A DNA stretch of 64,000 nucleotides from positions 53,582-117,581 of the IMG/VR virus record IMGVR_UViG_3300021963_000047; one strand, given 5' to 3'. Source of the stretch: a virus. Below the pieces are notes generated by a model. That model was not told the DNA's origin and searched no databases. It saw only the letters and a program-made list of their open reading frames with translations. Positions 35,031 to 44,270 of the stretch are shown in pieces. Position 1 is the stretch's first letter. Each line of letters begins with the position of its first letter. The translations under genes and the position numbers were made by a program.

Positions 35031-35552
35031 ATGGCAGCTATAGAAAATACACCAACAAATCCAAATTTTCTTTCACCGCTTAATTTTAAGTTTTCAATTA
35101 AGCGCGCGCCTCACATTAACTTCTTTATTCAAAAAATTAGTATACCGTCTTTAAACTTGCCATCATATAATTCTCCTAATCCATTTGTTAAAATACCGGA
35201 ACCCGGTGAACACATAGATTATGGAGATCTTGAACTTACATTTAGAGTAGATGAAAATTTAAAAAACTATTTAGAAATTCACAATTGGATACGTGCATTA
35301 GGAAAACCTAAAGACTTCTCTGAGTATAGAGCTCTTTCTCAAAATAAAAACTATACTGGTGATGGTATAAGATCTGATATATCTTTAACAATACTATCAA
35401 GCGCTAAAAATGCAAACTATGAAATAGTATTCACCGATGCTTATCCATATGAATTAAGCAAACTTACATTTGATACTACTGACCAAACGGTAGACTATAT
35501 CGAAGCTTCAGCCACATTTAAATACGTTTTATTTGAAATAAAAGATATTTAA
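35031..35552 (+). CDS. Tail-tube-fold protein (gp19/gp54-like)
   Basis: 173 aa from the ATG after GAGGAG; an earlier in-frame ATG at 35019 lies upstream of that RBS and is rejected. NFKFSIKRAPHINFFIQKISIPSL, PFVKIPEPGEHIDYGDLELTF and RVDENLKNYLEIHNWI follow the beta-barrel pattern of T4 tail tube and its initiator gp54. It is likely a tube-related component, for example initiator or terminator ring, placed after gp23 as in marine T4-like phages where this slot is sometimes labelled gp3. The exact role is uncertain. Confidence 0.7.
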   Translation: MAAIENTPTNPNFLSPLNFKFSIKRAPHINFFIQKISIPSLNLPSYNSPNPFVKIPEPGEHIDYGDLELTFRVDENLKNYLEIHNWIRALGKPKDFSEYRALSQNKNYTGDGIRSDISLTILSSAKNANYEIVFTDAYPYELSKLTFDTTDQTVDYIEASATFKYVLFEIKDI

Positions 35553-35555
35553 ACA

Positions 35556-35584
35556 TTTACAAATAGTTATTTGCGTGGTAATAT
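35556..35584 (+). promoter_or_regulatory. Sigma70-like promoter before uvsY
   Basis: TTTACA at 35556-35561 and TAATAT at 35579-35584 are separated by exactly 17 bp. This is a good host-type promoter and lies 28 bp upstream of the uvsY ATG. It would let early transcription by unmodified host polymerase enter the recombination block, separate from the late virion genes to the left. Confidence 0.65.
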
Positions 35585-35612
35585 AAAGAATATTATCAAC
35601 AAGAGATACGTC

Positions 35613-36047
35613 ATGAAGATTGAAGATATAGTTGAGATGTGGGCAAGTGATACTAAGATTGATAGTACCGAGCTAGCTGCCGAGAGTCTAAAGATCCCTG
35701 CACTACATAATAAATATTATCGTGTCTTCTTAGAAGAAAGACTTCGTCTTAAAAAGATGGAGTCAGAACTTAAATCTTTAAAGCTCGACAAGTATGAGTT
35801 TTATACTTTGGGACCTACTAAAGAAACACAAGAAAAAGGTTGGCAATTGCCAGCTAAGGGTATTATCTTAAAGCAAGATATCCCAATGTACATGGATGCT
35901 GATAAAGATATCATAGAAATGAATCTTAAAGTAGCATACCAGAATGAAAAAGTAGAATTGTTAGAGACTATTATCAAGTCTATTAGTAACAGAAACTTTA
36001 TCATTAAGAACGCTATTGATTGGAACAGATTTGTTATGGGTGGTTAA
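35613..36047 (+). CDS. uvsY: Recombination mediator UvsY
   Basis: 144 aa from the ATG after AAGAGA; an upstream in-frame start at 35571 lies within the promoter. MKIEDIVEMWASDTKIDSTEL is the UvsY opening. The middle has a coiled coil (RLRLKKMESELKSLKL) and MYMDADKDIIEMNLKVAYQNEKVELL matches the T4 protein's C-terminal half. In T4 it loads UvsX recombinase on gp32-coated ssDNA. It is adjacent to uvsW as in other T4-like phages. No uvsX gene lies in this window. Confidence 0.92.
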   Translation: MKIEDIVEMWASDTKIDSTELAAESLKIPALHNKYYRVFLEERLRLKKMESELKSLKLDKYEFYTLGPTKETQEKGWQLPAKGIILKQDIPMYMDADKDIIEMNLKVAYQNEKVELLETIIKSISNRNFIIKNAIDWNRFVMGG

Positions 36048-37499
36048 TTGGATTCAGTTGAGATAAGTCGTCACGACGAAGTTTATATAAAGGTAAGATG
36101 CGAACCAGGTGTTGCTCAAGAACTGAGTGATTACTTTACATTCTTCGTGCCCGGTTATAAATTCATGCCAGCTTATAAGAATAAGTTTTGGGATGGTAAG
36201 ATACGTCTATTTAATCCATTGACTTGTCTCATATACACTGGTCTCATGCCATATGTTGAAAAATTCTGTAAAGAAAGAAATTATCTTGTAGATTATATAG
36301 ATGATTTTTCTTGTGAAGAATTTTCTTTGAAAGAAGCAAAAGACTTTGTTGCAAAGATTAAACCAACGATGCAACCAAGAGATTATCAGCTAGATGCTTT
36401 TGTATACGCTGTAAGAAATAGAAGAGCTCTTCTATTATCGCCGACGGCATCTGGTAAATCATTTATCATTTACTTACTAACGAGATACTACAATGCCCGT
36501 ACTCTTATTATTGTGCCAACTACTTCTTTGGTTAGCCAACTTGCTTCTGATTTTGCCGATTATGGCTTTGAATCTGATAGGTATGTACATAGAATATTCT
36601 CAGGACAAGATAAACAAACAGATAAACCAATTGTCATCTCAACATGGCAATCGATTTACAAGTTGGATAAAAAGTATTTCGAACAGTTTGATGTGGTCAT
36701 AGGCGATGAAGCGCACTTATTTAAAGCATCTTCTCTTACTTCTATTATTTCCAAGTTGCATCGCTGCCGTTATAAGTTTGGCTTTACGGGTACTCTCGAC
36801 GGGACTCAAACCCATAGATTGGTTTTAGAAGGCCTGTTTGGAGCAGTAAAGAAGGTTATATCTACATCAGAACTTATAGAACAAAAGTATCTTGCTGATT
36901 TTAGTATCAAAGCAATCGTACTTAAATATCCTGATGAAATAAAGAAGATGTTGAAAGATGCATCTTATCAGGATGAAATAGATTATATTGTTCGTAATGA
37001 TGCAAGAAACAGATTTATCAAAAATTTAGCATTATCATTGGATAATGGAAACACACTATTACTTTTTCAATACGTAGAGAAGCATGGTAAAATACTCTAT
37101 GATATGATTAAAAATGATGCTGGTGATAGAAAGATATTCTTTGTATCCGGCGAAGTAGATGGAGAAGAACGTGAGCAAATTCGTAAGATTGTTGAAACAG
37201 AACAGAATGCAATTATCGTCGCTAGTTACGGGACTTTCTCTACCGGCGTTAACATTCGCAACCTGCATAACGTTATATTTTCTTCTCCTTCGAAGTCACG
37301 GATAAGAAACTTGCAGTCGATTGGACGTGGATTAAGAAAGTCAGAGACCAAGACATCAAGCACGCTGTATGATATAGCAGATGATTTAACTTGGAAATCA
37401 AAAAAGAATCATACTCTTTTACACTTCATTGAGAGAATAAACATTTACAATGAAGAAAAATTTGAGTATAAGATATATACAGTAGGATTAAAAGCATGA
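36048..37499 (+). CDS. uvsW: DNA/RNA helicase UvsW
   Basis: 483 aa, starting at TTG immediately after the uvsY stop. The N-terminal domain has YKFMPAYKNKFWDGKIRLFN as in T4 UvsW. Helicase motifs are SPTASGKS (Walker A, residues 131-138), GDEAH (219-223), GFTGTL (motif III) and QSIGRGLRK (motif VI). In T4 it unwinds R-loops and branched DNA, shifting replication from origin- to recombination-dependent mode. The 3' end overlaps the next gene by 4 bp. Confidence 0.95.
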   Translation: MDSVEISRHDEVYIKVRCEPGVAQELSDYFTFFVPGYKFMPAYKNKFWDGKIRLFNPLTCLIYTGLMPYVEKFCKERNYLVDYIDDFSCEEFSLKEAKDFVAKIKPTMQPRDYQLDAFVYAVRNRRALLLSPTASGKSFIIYLLTRYYNARTLIIVPTTSLVSQLASDFADYGFESDRYVHRIFSGQDKQTDKPIVISTWQSIYKLDKKYFEQFDVVIGDEAHLFKASSLTSIISKLHRCRYKFGFTGTLDGTQTHRLVLEGLFGAVKKVISTSELIEQKYLADFSIKAIVLKYPDEIKKMLKDASYQDEIDYIVRNDARNRFIKNLALSLDNGNTLLLFQYVEKHGKILYDMIKNDAGDRKIFFVSGEVDGEEREQIRKIVETEQNAIIVASYGTFSTGVNIRNLHNVIFSSPSKSRIRNLQSIGRGLRKSETKTSSTLYDIADDLTWKSKKNHTLLHFIERINIYNEEKFEYKIYTVGLKA

Positions 37500-37915
37500 C
37501 TCACGTTCTAGTAAAACTTACTAATAGAGATGATATCGTTGGAGTATTAGATACTGAAAATGATAATGCAGTAATCATTAAAGACCCAATGATACTAGTT
37601 ATTAAGCAAGATGATAATGACGAGACTGGTGCAATATTAATAAATTATATTCCATTTTCATCTCAAAATTATGTAGCTTTAAACAAGACAAACATTATCT
37701 CTATTATAAATTTAAGTGAAGACATGATTAAATATTACTTCGCTTCTAGAATCTACTGTTATAGAACTTTCGATAAAAATTTTACAGCAAATCTGAAAAG
37801 ATCTACGGAATACTTAGAAAACTATTTAAGTCAAAAACCAAAGAAAAAACCTAATTTAAAAGATGATGTTGTAAAATTTTATATGTCTCAACCAGCAAGC
37901 AATACGGTAAATTAA
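37496..37915 (+). CDS. Sm/Hfq-like phage protein
   Basis: 139 aa. VLVKLTNRDDIVGVLDTENDNAVIIKDPM followed by INYIPFSSQNYVALNKTNIISI follows the Sm fold (SH3-like barrel with a G-V/L and N-x-x-x-I pattern). It resembles the Sm-like protein family of cyanophage origin for which a crystal structure has been reported. The C-terminal part (YLSQKPKKKPNLKDD) is basic and flexible. It sits between uvsW and the late sigma gene, as in other marine T4-like phages. An RNA-binding or post-transcriptional role is plausible but undemonstrated. Confidence 0.65.
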   Translation: MTHVLVKLTNRDDIVGVLDTENDNAVIIKDPMILVIKQDDNDETGAILINYIPFSSQNYVALNKTNIISIINLSEDMIKYYFASRIYCYRTFDKNFTANLKRSTEYLENYLSQKPKKKPNLKDDVVKFYMSQPASNTVN

Positions 37916-38475
37916 TGGCAACAAAGCATTACGTTAACAATAAGACATTATATGAGCATATGAAAGTATATCATGAAAAGCTTATGTTGTCTAAAGAAAA
38001 CAATCAACCAAAACCACCCATTCCCAATTATATTGGTGAGTGTGTTCTTCTTATTTGTACTAAGCTATCATATAAACCAAACTTCATGAACTATTCATAT
38101 AGAGATGACATGATTGCAGATGGTATTGAAAACTGCATTGCTTCTGTAGATAATTTTAATCCTGCAAAATCGACTAATCCATTTGCATACTTTACACAGA
38201 TTGCGTGGAATGCATTTCTTCGCAGGATTGCAAAAGAAAAGAAACAAACATATATTAAACATAAGAACTTCGAAAACCAGTTTACCAATGAAGAAATGGA
38301 TTCTATCTTTCATGATAGACAAGCTGCTGTTGGCAGCCATACAAATGAATACTCTTCTGAAATCATTCGTTCTTTCGAAGAGAAAGAACTATTGACAAAA
38401 CAGAAGAAAAAGAATAAGTTAGAAGAACTCATGATTGAAAATAATGTGGAGATTGAAGATGAACTTGAAGCATAA
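37915..38475 (+). CDS. 55: Late-transcription sigma factor gp55
   Basis: 186 aa. YRDDMIADGIENCIASVDNFNPAKSTNPFAYFTQIAWNAFLRRIAKEKKQ matches sigma region 2 of T4 gp55, with the -10-recognition helix, here presented in part. In T4 it replaces sigma70, recognises TATAAATA and is activated by the gp45 clamp through gp33. Many TATAAATA sites and a gp45 gene in this window agree. The C-terminal hydrophobic clamp-binding motif is not obvious. Start overlaps the previous stop by one base. No gp33 gene is visible here. Confidence 0.92.
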   Translation: MATKHYVNNKTLYEHMKVYHEKLMLSKENNQPKPPIPNYIGECVLLICTKLSYKPNFMNYSYRDDMIADGIENCIASVDNFNPAKSTNPFAYFTQIAWNAFLRRIAKEKKQTYIKHKNFENQFTNEEMDSIFHDRQAAVGSHTNEYSSEIIRSFEEKELLTKQKKKNKLEELMIENNVEIEDELEA

Positions 38476-38662
38476 TATGCATCTTGTTCCTCAGATTGTG
38501 CAAGATCTGGTGGAAAGTGCATTCAATGAAACAAAACATGAAAATGAAAGAACAAACTATATTCATCGGATTGAAGCAATCCGTGATTATTGCAATGCAG
38601 CAGTCAACAAGTATAATACTGCTAGACCAATTAACAAGCCTAATACGAGAGTCATGCGTTGA
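38459..38662 (+). CDS. Small helical protein between gp55 and gp47
   Basis: 67 aa if it starts at 38459, overlapping gp55 by 17 bp; an alternative ATG at 38477, right after the gp55 stop, gives 61 aa. LVPQIVQDLVESAFNETKHE and NYIHRIEAIRDYCNAAVNKYN form two likely amphipathic helices. No family is recognised. A small gene is often found here in T4-like genomes, upstream of 47. Its stop overlaps the TTG start of gp47, so it is translationally coupled. Confidence 0.55.
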   Translation: MNLKHNMHLVPQIVQDLVESAFNETKHENERTNYIHRIEAIRDYCNAAVNKYNTARPINKPNTRVMR

Positions 38663-39726
38663 AGATTGCTCTAATTACCGATACCCATTGGGGTGTTCGC
38701 AATGACGGCGTTGCTTTTCTCGATAATAGTAAACAATTTATTGACAGCATTTTTCTTCCTACTTTGGAACAGGAAGGAGTATCAACAATCTGCCATCTGG
38801 GTGATCTTGTTGACCGTCGTAAGTACATTAATATTAACACTGCTAGGCGTCTTCGACAAGACTTTCTGGACCCAATTGCAGGACGCAATTATGATGTACA
38901 TATCATTGCTGGAAACCATGATACTTACTATAAAAACACAAATTCTGTAAATGCTCTTAACGAACTCGTTAGGGGTCAATACCCATTTCATATCTATGAT
39001 CAACTTCCAAGAGAAGTTGACTTTGATGGTCTCATCGTATTGATGTTGCCTTGGATATGTGATGAGAATAGAAAACTAACTTTGGAGAAGATTCGTGGAA
39101 CAAACGCGCAAGTCTGTTTTGGACATCTTGAACTCGCTGGATTTGAAATGTACAGGGGGTCGATGGTGTCGCACGGTGACGATGCTAGCATTTTTAATAA
39201 GTTTGATCTTGTTTGCTCTGGTCATTATCATCATAAGTCCTCTTCTGGCAATATTCATTACCTTGGCAATCATGGTGAGTTTACTTGGAGCGATTATAAT
39301 GATCCTAAGGGATTTCATATCTTTGATACTGAAACGAGAGATCTAAAATTTATTAGAAATCCATATACCATCTTTGAAAAGATATGGTATAATGATACCA
39401 ACTATACTATTGAAGATATAGCTTCTCATGAATACGAGAAGTATAAGAATAAGATAATTAAAGTCATTGTACAAAATAAAACTAACCCATATTGGTTTGA
39501 TATGTTTGTTGATAATCTCGAGAAGTCTGGTATCTTAGAACTTCAGGTAGTTGAAGATCATCTAAATCTTAATCTAGAACAAGATGAAGATATTGTTAAT
39601 GAAGCTGAAGATACACTAACTATCTTTAAGAATTATATCGGTCAGATTAATACGACAGATGATATTAAACAAAAGATAGAAAATACTGTACACTCTCTAT
39701 ATGCTGAGGCGTTGTCTGTTGAATGA
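38659..39726 (+). CDS. 47: Recombination nuclease subunit gp47 (Mre11-like)
   Basis: 355 aa, starting at TTG that overlaps the upstream stop. The metallophosphoesterase motifs occur in order: ALITDTHWG, LGDLVDRR, IIAGNHDTY, CFGHLEL and CSGHYHH. In T4 the gp46/gp47 complex resects double-strand ends for recombination-dependent replication and host DNA breakdown. The 3' end overlaps gp46 by 4 bp, consistent with complex formation. Confidence 0.95.
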   Translation: MKIALITDTHWGVRNDGVAFLDNSKQFIDSIFLPTLEQEGVSTICHLGDLVDRRKYININTARRLRQDFLDPIAGRNYDVHIIAGNHDTYYKNTNSVNALNELVRGQYPFHIYDQLPREVDFDGLIVLMLPWICDENRKLTLEKIRGTNAQVCFGHLELAGFEMYRGSMVSHGDDASIFNKFDLVCSGHYHHKSSSGNIHYLGNHGEFTWSDYNDPKGFHIFDTETRDLKFIRNPYTIFEKIWYNDTNYTIEDIASHEYEKYKNKIIKVIVQNKTNPYWFDMFVDNLEKSGILELQVVEDHLNLNLEQDEDIVNEAEDTLTIFKNYIGQINTTDDIKQKIENTVHSLYAEALSVE

Positions 39727-41429
39727 TTGTTTTTAAAAAGATTAGATGGAAAAACTTCTTAAGTACAGGTAATATTTTTACTGAAATAGAACTTAATAAG
39801 TCTGCAACTACACTCATCGTTGGTGAAAATGGAGCCGGCAAATCTACTTTGCTGGATGCTTTGTCATTTGCGCTTTTCAATAAACCATTTAGAAAGATCA
39901 ACAAACCATTACTTCTAAACTCTATTACAAAGAAAGATCTTGTAGTAGAGATTGAATTCTCTATTGGTTCTAATAACTATAAGATTGTTAGAGGCATAAA
40001 ACCAAATATCTTCGAAGTATATCAGAATGGCACTCTGTTAAATCAGTCTGCTGATAGTAAAGACTATCAAGATATCTTAGAGAAACAAATCTTAAAGATT
40101 AATTTTAAATCTTTCTGCCAAGTTGTTGTTCTTGGATCTGCATCATTCGTGCCATTTATGTCTCTTCCTGCCGGTCAACGTAGAGAGATTATTGAAGATC
40201 TATTGGATCTACAGATCTTTACTAGTATGAATACGATCCTTAAGCAAAGGATTACAACAAATGCTGAAGATCTTATTAAGCAAGAAGCTAAGAAGACTAT
40301 TGTTGAAGAAAAGATTAAACTTGTTAAGAAGCATCTTATAGAACTGCAAAATAATAATGAAAAGATTATTAGTGAAAAGAATGAACGTATAGATCAAACT
40401 AATATACAGATTGAAGATCTGAATACCGTATATTGGGATATGGAAAATAAAAGAAAAGATCTTGAAGAAAAGATGGTAGATGAAAAAGAACTAGCATCTT
40501 CAATGAAAAAGCTTACAGCTCTAAAGCATAAGTTTGAAGCACACCTGTCATCTCAGAGAGAACAGATAAAGTTCTTTACTGATCATGATAATTGTCCTAC
40601 CTGCAAGCAAGAGATCAATGAAACATTCAAGTGTGATATGGTTCAGAGTAATCAAGAACGAGTCAAAGAATTAGAAGAAAACCTAGAACTTGTTGCTAAG
40701 AATTATGTAGAGACTAATGATAAGATCAATGAGTTGATGAATATCCAAGCTGAGCTAAACAGCACAAAGATGGAACTACATAAACTAGCTACAAAGATTA
40801 CTTCACTGATTGAATATAGAACTCAGCTCGAGACTGAAATCAATAGTATCCAAAAAACAGTGACAGAAGACAATTCTGATCAACTAAATAAATTAATAGA
40901 TGAACTTAAAGAAGCAGAAGATGTATTGACTGAGTTGCATGATCTTAAACAAACATATCAAGCAGTATCAGTCTTGTTAAAAGATGGCGGTATTAAAGCA
41001 AAGATTATCAAACAATATATCCCAATTATTAATAAGCTTATTAATAAGTATCTTTCTTCTATGGACTTCTTTGTTCAGTTTGAACTTAATGAGGAATTCA
41101 ATGAAACTATCAAATCTAGATTTAGAGACGAGTTTAGCTATGCTTCGTTCTCCGAAGGAGAGAAGATGCGTATTAACCTTGCTATACTTTTCACTTGGCG
41201 TGCTGTTGCTAAGCTGCGTAACTCTATCTCTACAAATATTCTTATCATGGATGAAGTAATGGATTCTTCACTTGATTCGAATGGCACAGAAGAGTTTATG
41301 AAAGTATTAACACAACTTACCACTGATACAAATACATTTATTATTAGTCATAAGACTGATCAATTGTATGATAAGTTTACATCAGTAATTAAGTTTGAAA
41401 AGCATAAAAATTTTAGTAAAGTAGCATGA
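39723..41429 (+). CDS. 46: Recombination nuclease subunit gp46 (Rad50-like)
   Basis: 568 aa. The P-loop is GENGAGKST (residues 34-42). The zinc hook CPTC is at 291-294 within a long coiled coil, and the ABC signature and Walker B are SFSEGEKMRINLAI and ILIMDEVMD near the C terminus. It is an SMC-type ATPase partnering gp47. Length is close to T4 gp46 (560 aa). Overlap of 4 bp with both neighbours. Confidence 0.95.
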   Translation: MIVFKKIRWKNFLSTGNIFTEIELNKSATTLIVGENGAGKSTLLDALSFALFNKPFRKINKPLLLNSITKKDLVVEIEFSIGSNNYKIVRGIKPNIFEVYQNGTLLNQSADSKDYQDILEKQILKINFKSFCQVVVLGSASFVPFMSLPAGQRREIIEDLLDLQIFTSMNTILKQRITTNAEDLIKQEAKKTIVEEKIKLVKKHLIELQNNNEKIISEKNERIDQTNIQIEDLNTVYWDMENKRKDLEEKMVDEKELASSMKKLTALKHKFEAHLSSQREQIKFFTDHDNCPTCKQEINETFKCDMVQSNQERVKELEENLELVAKNYVETNDKINELMNIQAELNSTKMELHKLATKITSLIEYRTQLETEINSIQKTVTEDNSDQLNKLIDELKEAEDVLTELHDLKQTYQAVSVLLKDGGIKAKIIKQYIPIINKLINKYLSSMDFFVQFELNEEFNETIKSRFRDEFSYASFSEGEKMRINLAILFTWRAVAKLRNSISTNILIMDEVMDSSLDSNGTEEFMKVLTQLTTDTNTFIISHKTDQLYDKFTSVIKFEKHKNFSKVA

Positions 41430-42517
41430 TGGAAAAAAGACTCTTATTATATTTTGGTGGCAATAAGCCAAGAGACAAAGCTCTTGGTCTTCCTACATGG
41501 ATACCTATAACAAAAAGACCATTTATTCAGTCTGTTAATAGAGTTAATCATTCTATTGGAGAATATATAAATCCATTTAAATCAGTTATAGCTACTGAAA
41601 CTATAGAAGATCTTTTAAAACTAAAAAATAATACTTTATCATTCGAAGATCAAGCGCATTATACAGCTTTGCAGATCAAAGAAAAAACACAAGATTCTAA
41701 GATATTCTTGATGTATAGCGGTGGGATAGATAGTACTAGTGCGCTGGTTGCTATCATGAATACATGGAGCAAAGAAGATCTAGAACGAGTTTTTATTTTA
41801 ATGTCTTATAGATCTATTGAAGAATTTCCAGATATGTGGAAAACTATAAATCAACATTTTAAAGGAAGAATAATCAATTCTCTAATTAATACAGATAAAT
41901 TTTTAGACGAAGGATATATGATAACTGGTGAATTTGGAGATCAGTTATTTGGAAGTGATATTGTAATTCCACTAGTTGGAAAATATGGAGACGAAGGAAT
42001 ACATCTTCCTTGGCAAAATAATATTAATAATTTTTATAAAGATTTATTTGGAAGTACATTTTCTAAAAATGTAGATTTGTTTGTTGATAAGTATGCACAG
42101 ACATTAGAATACTCACCATTTAAAATAAGCAGTTGTTTTGATTTTCTTTGGTGGTTTAATTTTACTAATAAATGGCAATTGGTAAAATACAGAATGCTTG
42201 AACAAAAAAGATTTCAAGATCCTAGAACTAGTTTTTCAAAAATTATACACTTTTTTGACACACCAGAATTTCAGAGATGGTCGCTAGATAATCAAGATCA
42301 GAAAATACAAAATACATTAATTTCTTATAAATATAGTGCAAAAGAGTTTATAGTTAAGCATACTAAATATACAGACTATCTAAAAAAACCAAAAGTAGGA
42401 AGCCTACAGTTTATTTGGAGTAACTTTGATAAAAGTTATGCTTTTGATCAAGACTTCAATGAAATGACTCACGAAGAAGTTATAGGATGTGTTAATGATT
42501 ATGGAAGACCAGATTGA
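41426..42517 (+). CDS. Asparagine-synthetase-like PP-loop ATPase
   Basis: 363 aa. FLMYSGGIDSTSALVAI (near residue 96) is the PP-loop that adenylates a carboxylate. MITGEFGDQLFGSD (near 168) matches the GEGSDELFGGY-type segment of asparagine synthetase B. The glutaminase (Ntn) domain of AsnB is absent, so ammonia or another amine donor would be needed. It follows gp46 with a 4-bp overlap and precedes an unknown gene and a cupin, perhaps forming a small biosynthetic cassette. Product unknown. Confidence 0.6.
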   Translation: MMEKRLLLYFGGNKPRDKALGLPTWIPITKRPFIQSVNRVNHSIGEYINPFKSVIATETIEDLLKLKNNTLSFEDQAHYTALQIKEKTQDSKIFLMYSGGIDSTSALVAIMNTWSKEDLERVFILMSYRSIEEFPDMWKTINQHFKGRIINSLINTDKFLDEGYMITGEFGDQLFGSDIVIPLVGKYGDEGIHLPWQNNINNFYKDLFGSTFSKNVDLFVDKYAQTLEYSPFKISSCFDFLWWFNFTNKWQLVKYRMLEQKRFQDPRTSFSKIIHFFDTPEFQRWSLDNQDQKIQNTLISYKYSAKEFIVKHTKYTDYLKKPKVGSLQFIWSNFDKSYAFDQDFNEMTHEEVIGCVNDYGRPD

Positions 42518-43124
42518 ATACGACTTGTATGGTAGATTGTGTTATCCGGATGATGAATCTAGATATTACATTTATATCGGTTCTGATAGAAGAATTATAA
42601 AAATTAGAGAATATACACACTGGTATACTCCAGTCAGAGAGTTTAAATTTTTTACTTTTGATGGTAAAATCAACCCTATAGTATTTTTAAATCCTTATGA
42701 ATATACGATCGATAATAATGAAATAGTTAAAAAACCAGACTGTTCTTTTCAAGTTTTACAACAATGTAAAGAAGAAGCTTTAGAACTAGTAATATGGGAA
42801 AGATTTGAAAGTTTTGTTTTTAACTATACAAGAATGTATGCTAAAAATTTTATAGAAATGCTTAATGATGTTTATATTCTTGATGAAATAAAAAATTATA
42901 ATACTAATAAAGAAATTGGTCCTCTATTAAAAAATCTTCATTCATTAAACAATAATAACTATTCTATTGAAGATATAGTTGCTAGAGAAGCAATTAAAAT
43001 TGAAGATAAAAAGAACATACTAATGTTCATTAACACACAACGCCATAATTTAAAGACATTAATTTCTGAAAAGAAATACGAAGAAGCTTTAAATTATATT
43101 AAAAAAACGCATGCTTCATGGTGA
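42501..43124 (+). CDS. Unknown protein downstream of the PP-loop gene
   Basis: About 207 aa. Three in-frame ATGs (42489, 42495, 42501) precede MEDQIEYDLYGRLCYPDD; the last is chosen only because it shortens the overlap. No family is recognised. The N-terminal third is aromatic-rich (RYYIYIGSDRRIIKIREYTHWYTPVREFKFF), the rest helical with a charged C terminus. The overlaps with both neighbours point to joint expression with the PP-loop and cupin genes, suggesting it is part of the same pathway or its acceptor. Confidence 0.5.
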   Translation: MEDQIEYDLYGRLCYPDDESRYYIYIGSDRRIIKIREYTHWYTPVREFKFFTFDGKINPIVFLNPYEYTIDNNEIVKKPDCSFQVLQQCKEEALELVIWERFESFVFNYTRMYAKNFIEMLNDVYILDEIKNYNTNKEIGPLLKNLHSLNNNNYSIEDIVAREAIKIEDKKNILMFINTQRHNLKTLISEKKYEEALNYIKKTHASW

Positions 43125-43134
43125 GAAAAGAAAC

Positions 43135-43794
43135 ATGATATTAAATACATCACAAACATCAATCATTGACATGAGAGATACTATGTACCCTAGTTATTCT
43201 CTTATGGTTAGAAACTCAACGGCAGAAATTAAAGCCAAAGATATTTCATGGTCTACTGCTATGGGTTATTGTTATGGGCAGGCACAAATAAAGAATGGTG
43301 ATCAATATATTCTATTAAATCCGGGTGATTATTTTTCATTTACTGTCAAAGAAAATGATGTTAGTATATCAACTATGGACAATTTATTCATTGTCTTTAG
43401 GCTCGGATTTATGGGTCATAACCTCATAGGAAAGACAGACAATAAGGGTAAGTTATCTTATATTGATGGTTGCTCTGATTCACTATTGGTTTATCCACCT
43501 AGACTTGGTGATGCTTCTTTGAACTTTCTTTATTTTCCCAAAAATATAAATCAATCTTATCATACGCATCCTTCAATTAGAATTGGTTGTGTTATTAGCG
43601 GAAGAGGTATATCTGATACAGATGTTCCAAATGAACTGACAGAAGGTTCACACTTTTGTTTAGAAGAACAAGAACTACACAGATTCAGGACTGAAGATTC
43701 AGAGATGAGAATTATTGCATTTCATCCAGATGGTGATTGGGGTCCTACAGATGAAAACCATATTATGATTAACAGGACGTATGTAAGAAAATGA
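43135..43794 (+). CDS. Cupin-domain protein
   Basis: 219 aa from the ATG after GTGAGAAAAG; an earlier in-frame ATG at 43111 is possible. YHTHPSIRIGCVISGRGISD and LEEQELHRFRTEDSEMRIIAFHPDG form the two conserved cupin motifs, with two His in the first and one in the second as potential metal ligands. The N-terminal half is a second beta domain lacking clear ligands. It might be a dioxygenase, isomerase or binding protein; the link to the PP-loop gene two positions upstream is inferred from operon structure. Confidence 0.6.
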   Translation: MILNTSQTSIIDMRDTMYPSYSLMVRNSTAEIKAKDISWSTAMGYCYGQAQIKNGDQYILLNPGDYFSFTVKENDVSISTMDNLFIVFRLGFMGHNLIGKTDNKGKLSYIDGCSDSLLVYPPRLGDASLNFLYFPKNINQSYHTHPSIRIGCVISGRGISDTDVPNELTEGSHFCLEEQELHRFRTEDSEMRIIAFHPDGDWGPTDENHIMINRTYVRK

Positions 43795-44270
43795 ATTTAA
43801 TTATTGGCGATGATCCTATTTTGAAAAAAGAATGTGATGAATTTGATTTTGCAAACCCACCTTTCGATCCCATAGAATTTTCGAAGAATATCATACAAAC
43901 AATGTATGATAAAAATGGTATTGGTCTTGCAGCAAATCAAGTTGGTGTACCATATAAAATATTTGCTATGAGAGGAAAACCCGCAGACTTTGTTTGTTTT
44001 AATCCTAGAATAGTCATGCCTTCCGAAGAAGTTATTCTTCTCGAAGAATCATGCCTTTCATTTCCGGGATTAGTTGTTAAGATAAAGAGACCAAGACACG
44101 TGCGTGTAAGGTTTCAGAGTCCTACCGGTGAAACAGTCACTCAACAATTTACAGGCATGACTGCTCGTGTGTTTCAACACGAACTAGATCACGTGAACGG
44201 TGTATTGTTTTATTCACGTGCTAATCGTTTTCATCGTGAGAAAGCTTTTAAGAAATGTGGAATTACTTAA
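43791..44270 (+). CDS. def: Peptide deformylase
   Basis: 159 aa. All three hallmarks are present: GIGLAANQVG (43-52), EESCLSFPG (85-93, metal ligand Cys88) and QHELDHVNG (129-137, His130, Glu131, His134). It removes N-formyl from nascent proteins. Phage deformylases, common in marine myoviruses, lack the C-terminal extension of bacterial enzymes, as here. Overlaps: 4 bp with the cupin gene, 16 bp with the next small gene. Confidence 0.93.
   Translation: MNLIIGDDPILKKECDEFDFANPPFDPIEFSKNIIQTMYDKNGIGLAANQVGVPYKIFAMRGKPADFVCFNPRIVMPSEEVILLEESCLSFPGLVVKIKRPRHVRVRFQSPTGETVTQQFTGMTARVFQHELDHVNGVLFYSRANRFHREKAFKKCGIT

Noticed and set aside
42326-42333. Exact TATAAATA inside the PP-loop gene
   Set aside because: Encodes a Tyr-Lys-Tyr stretch in AT-rich coding DNA and lies 168 bp from the next start, much farther than the confident late promoters.
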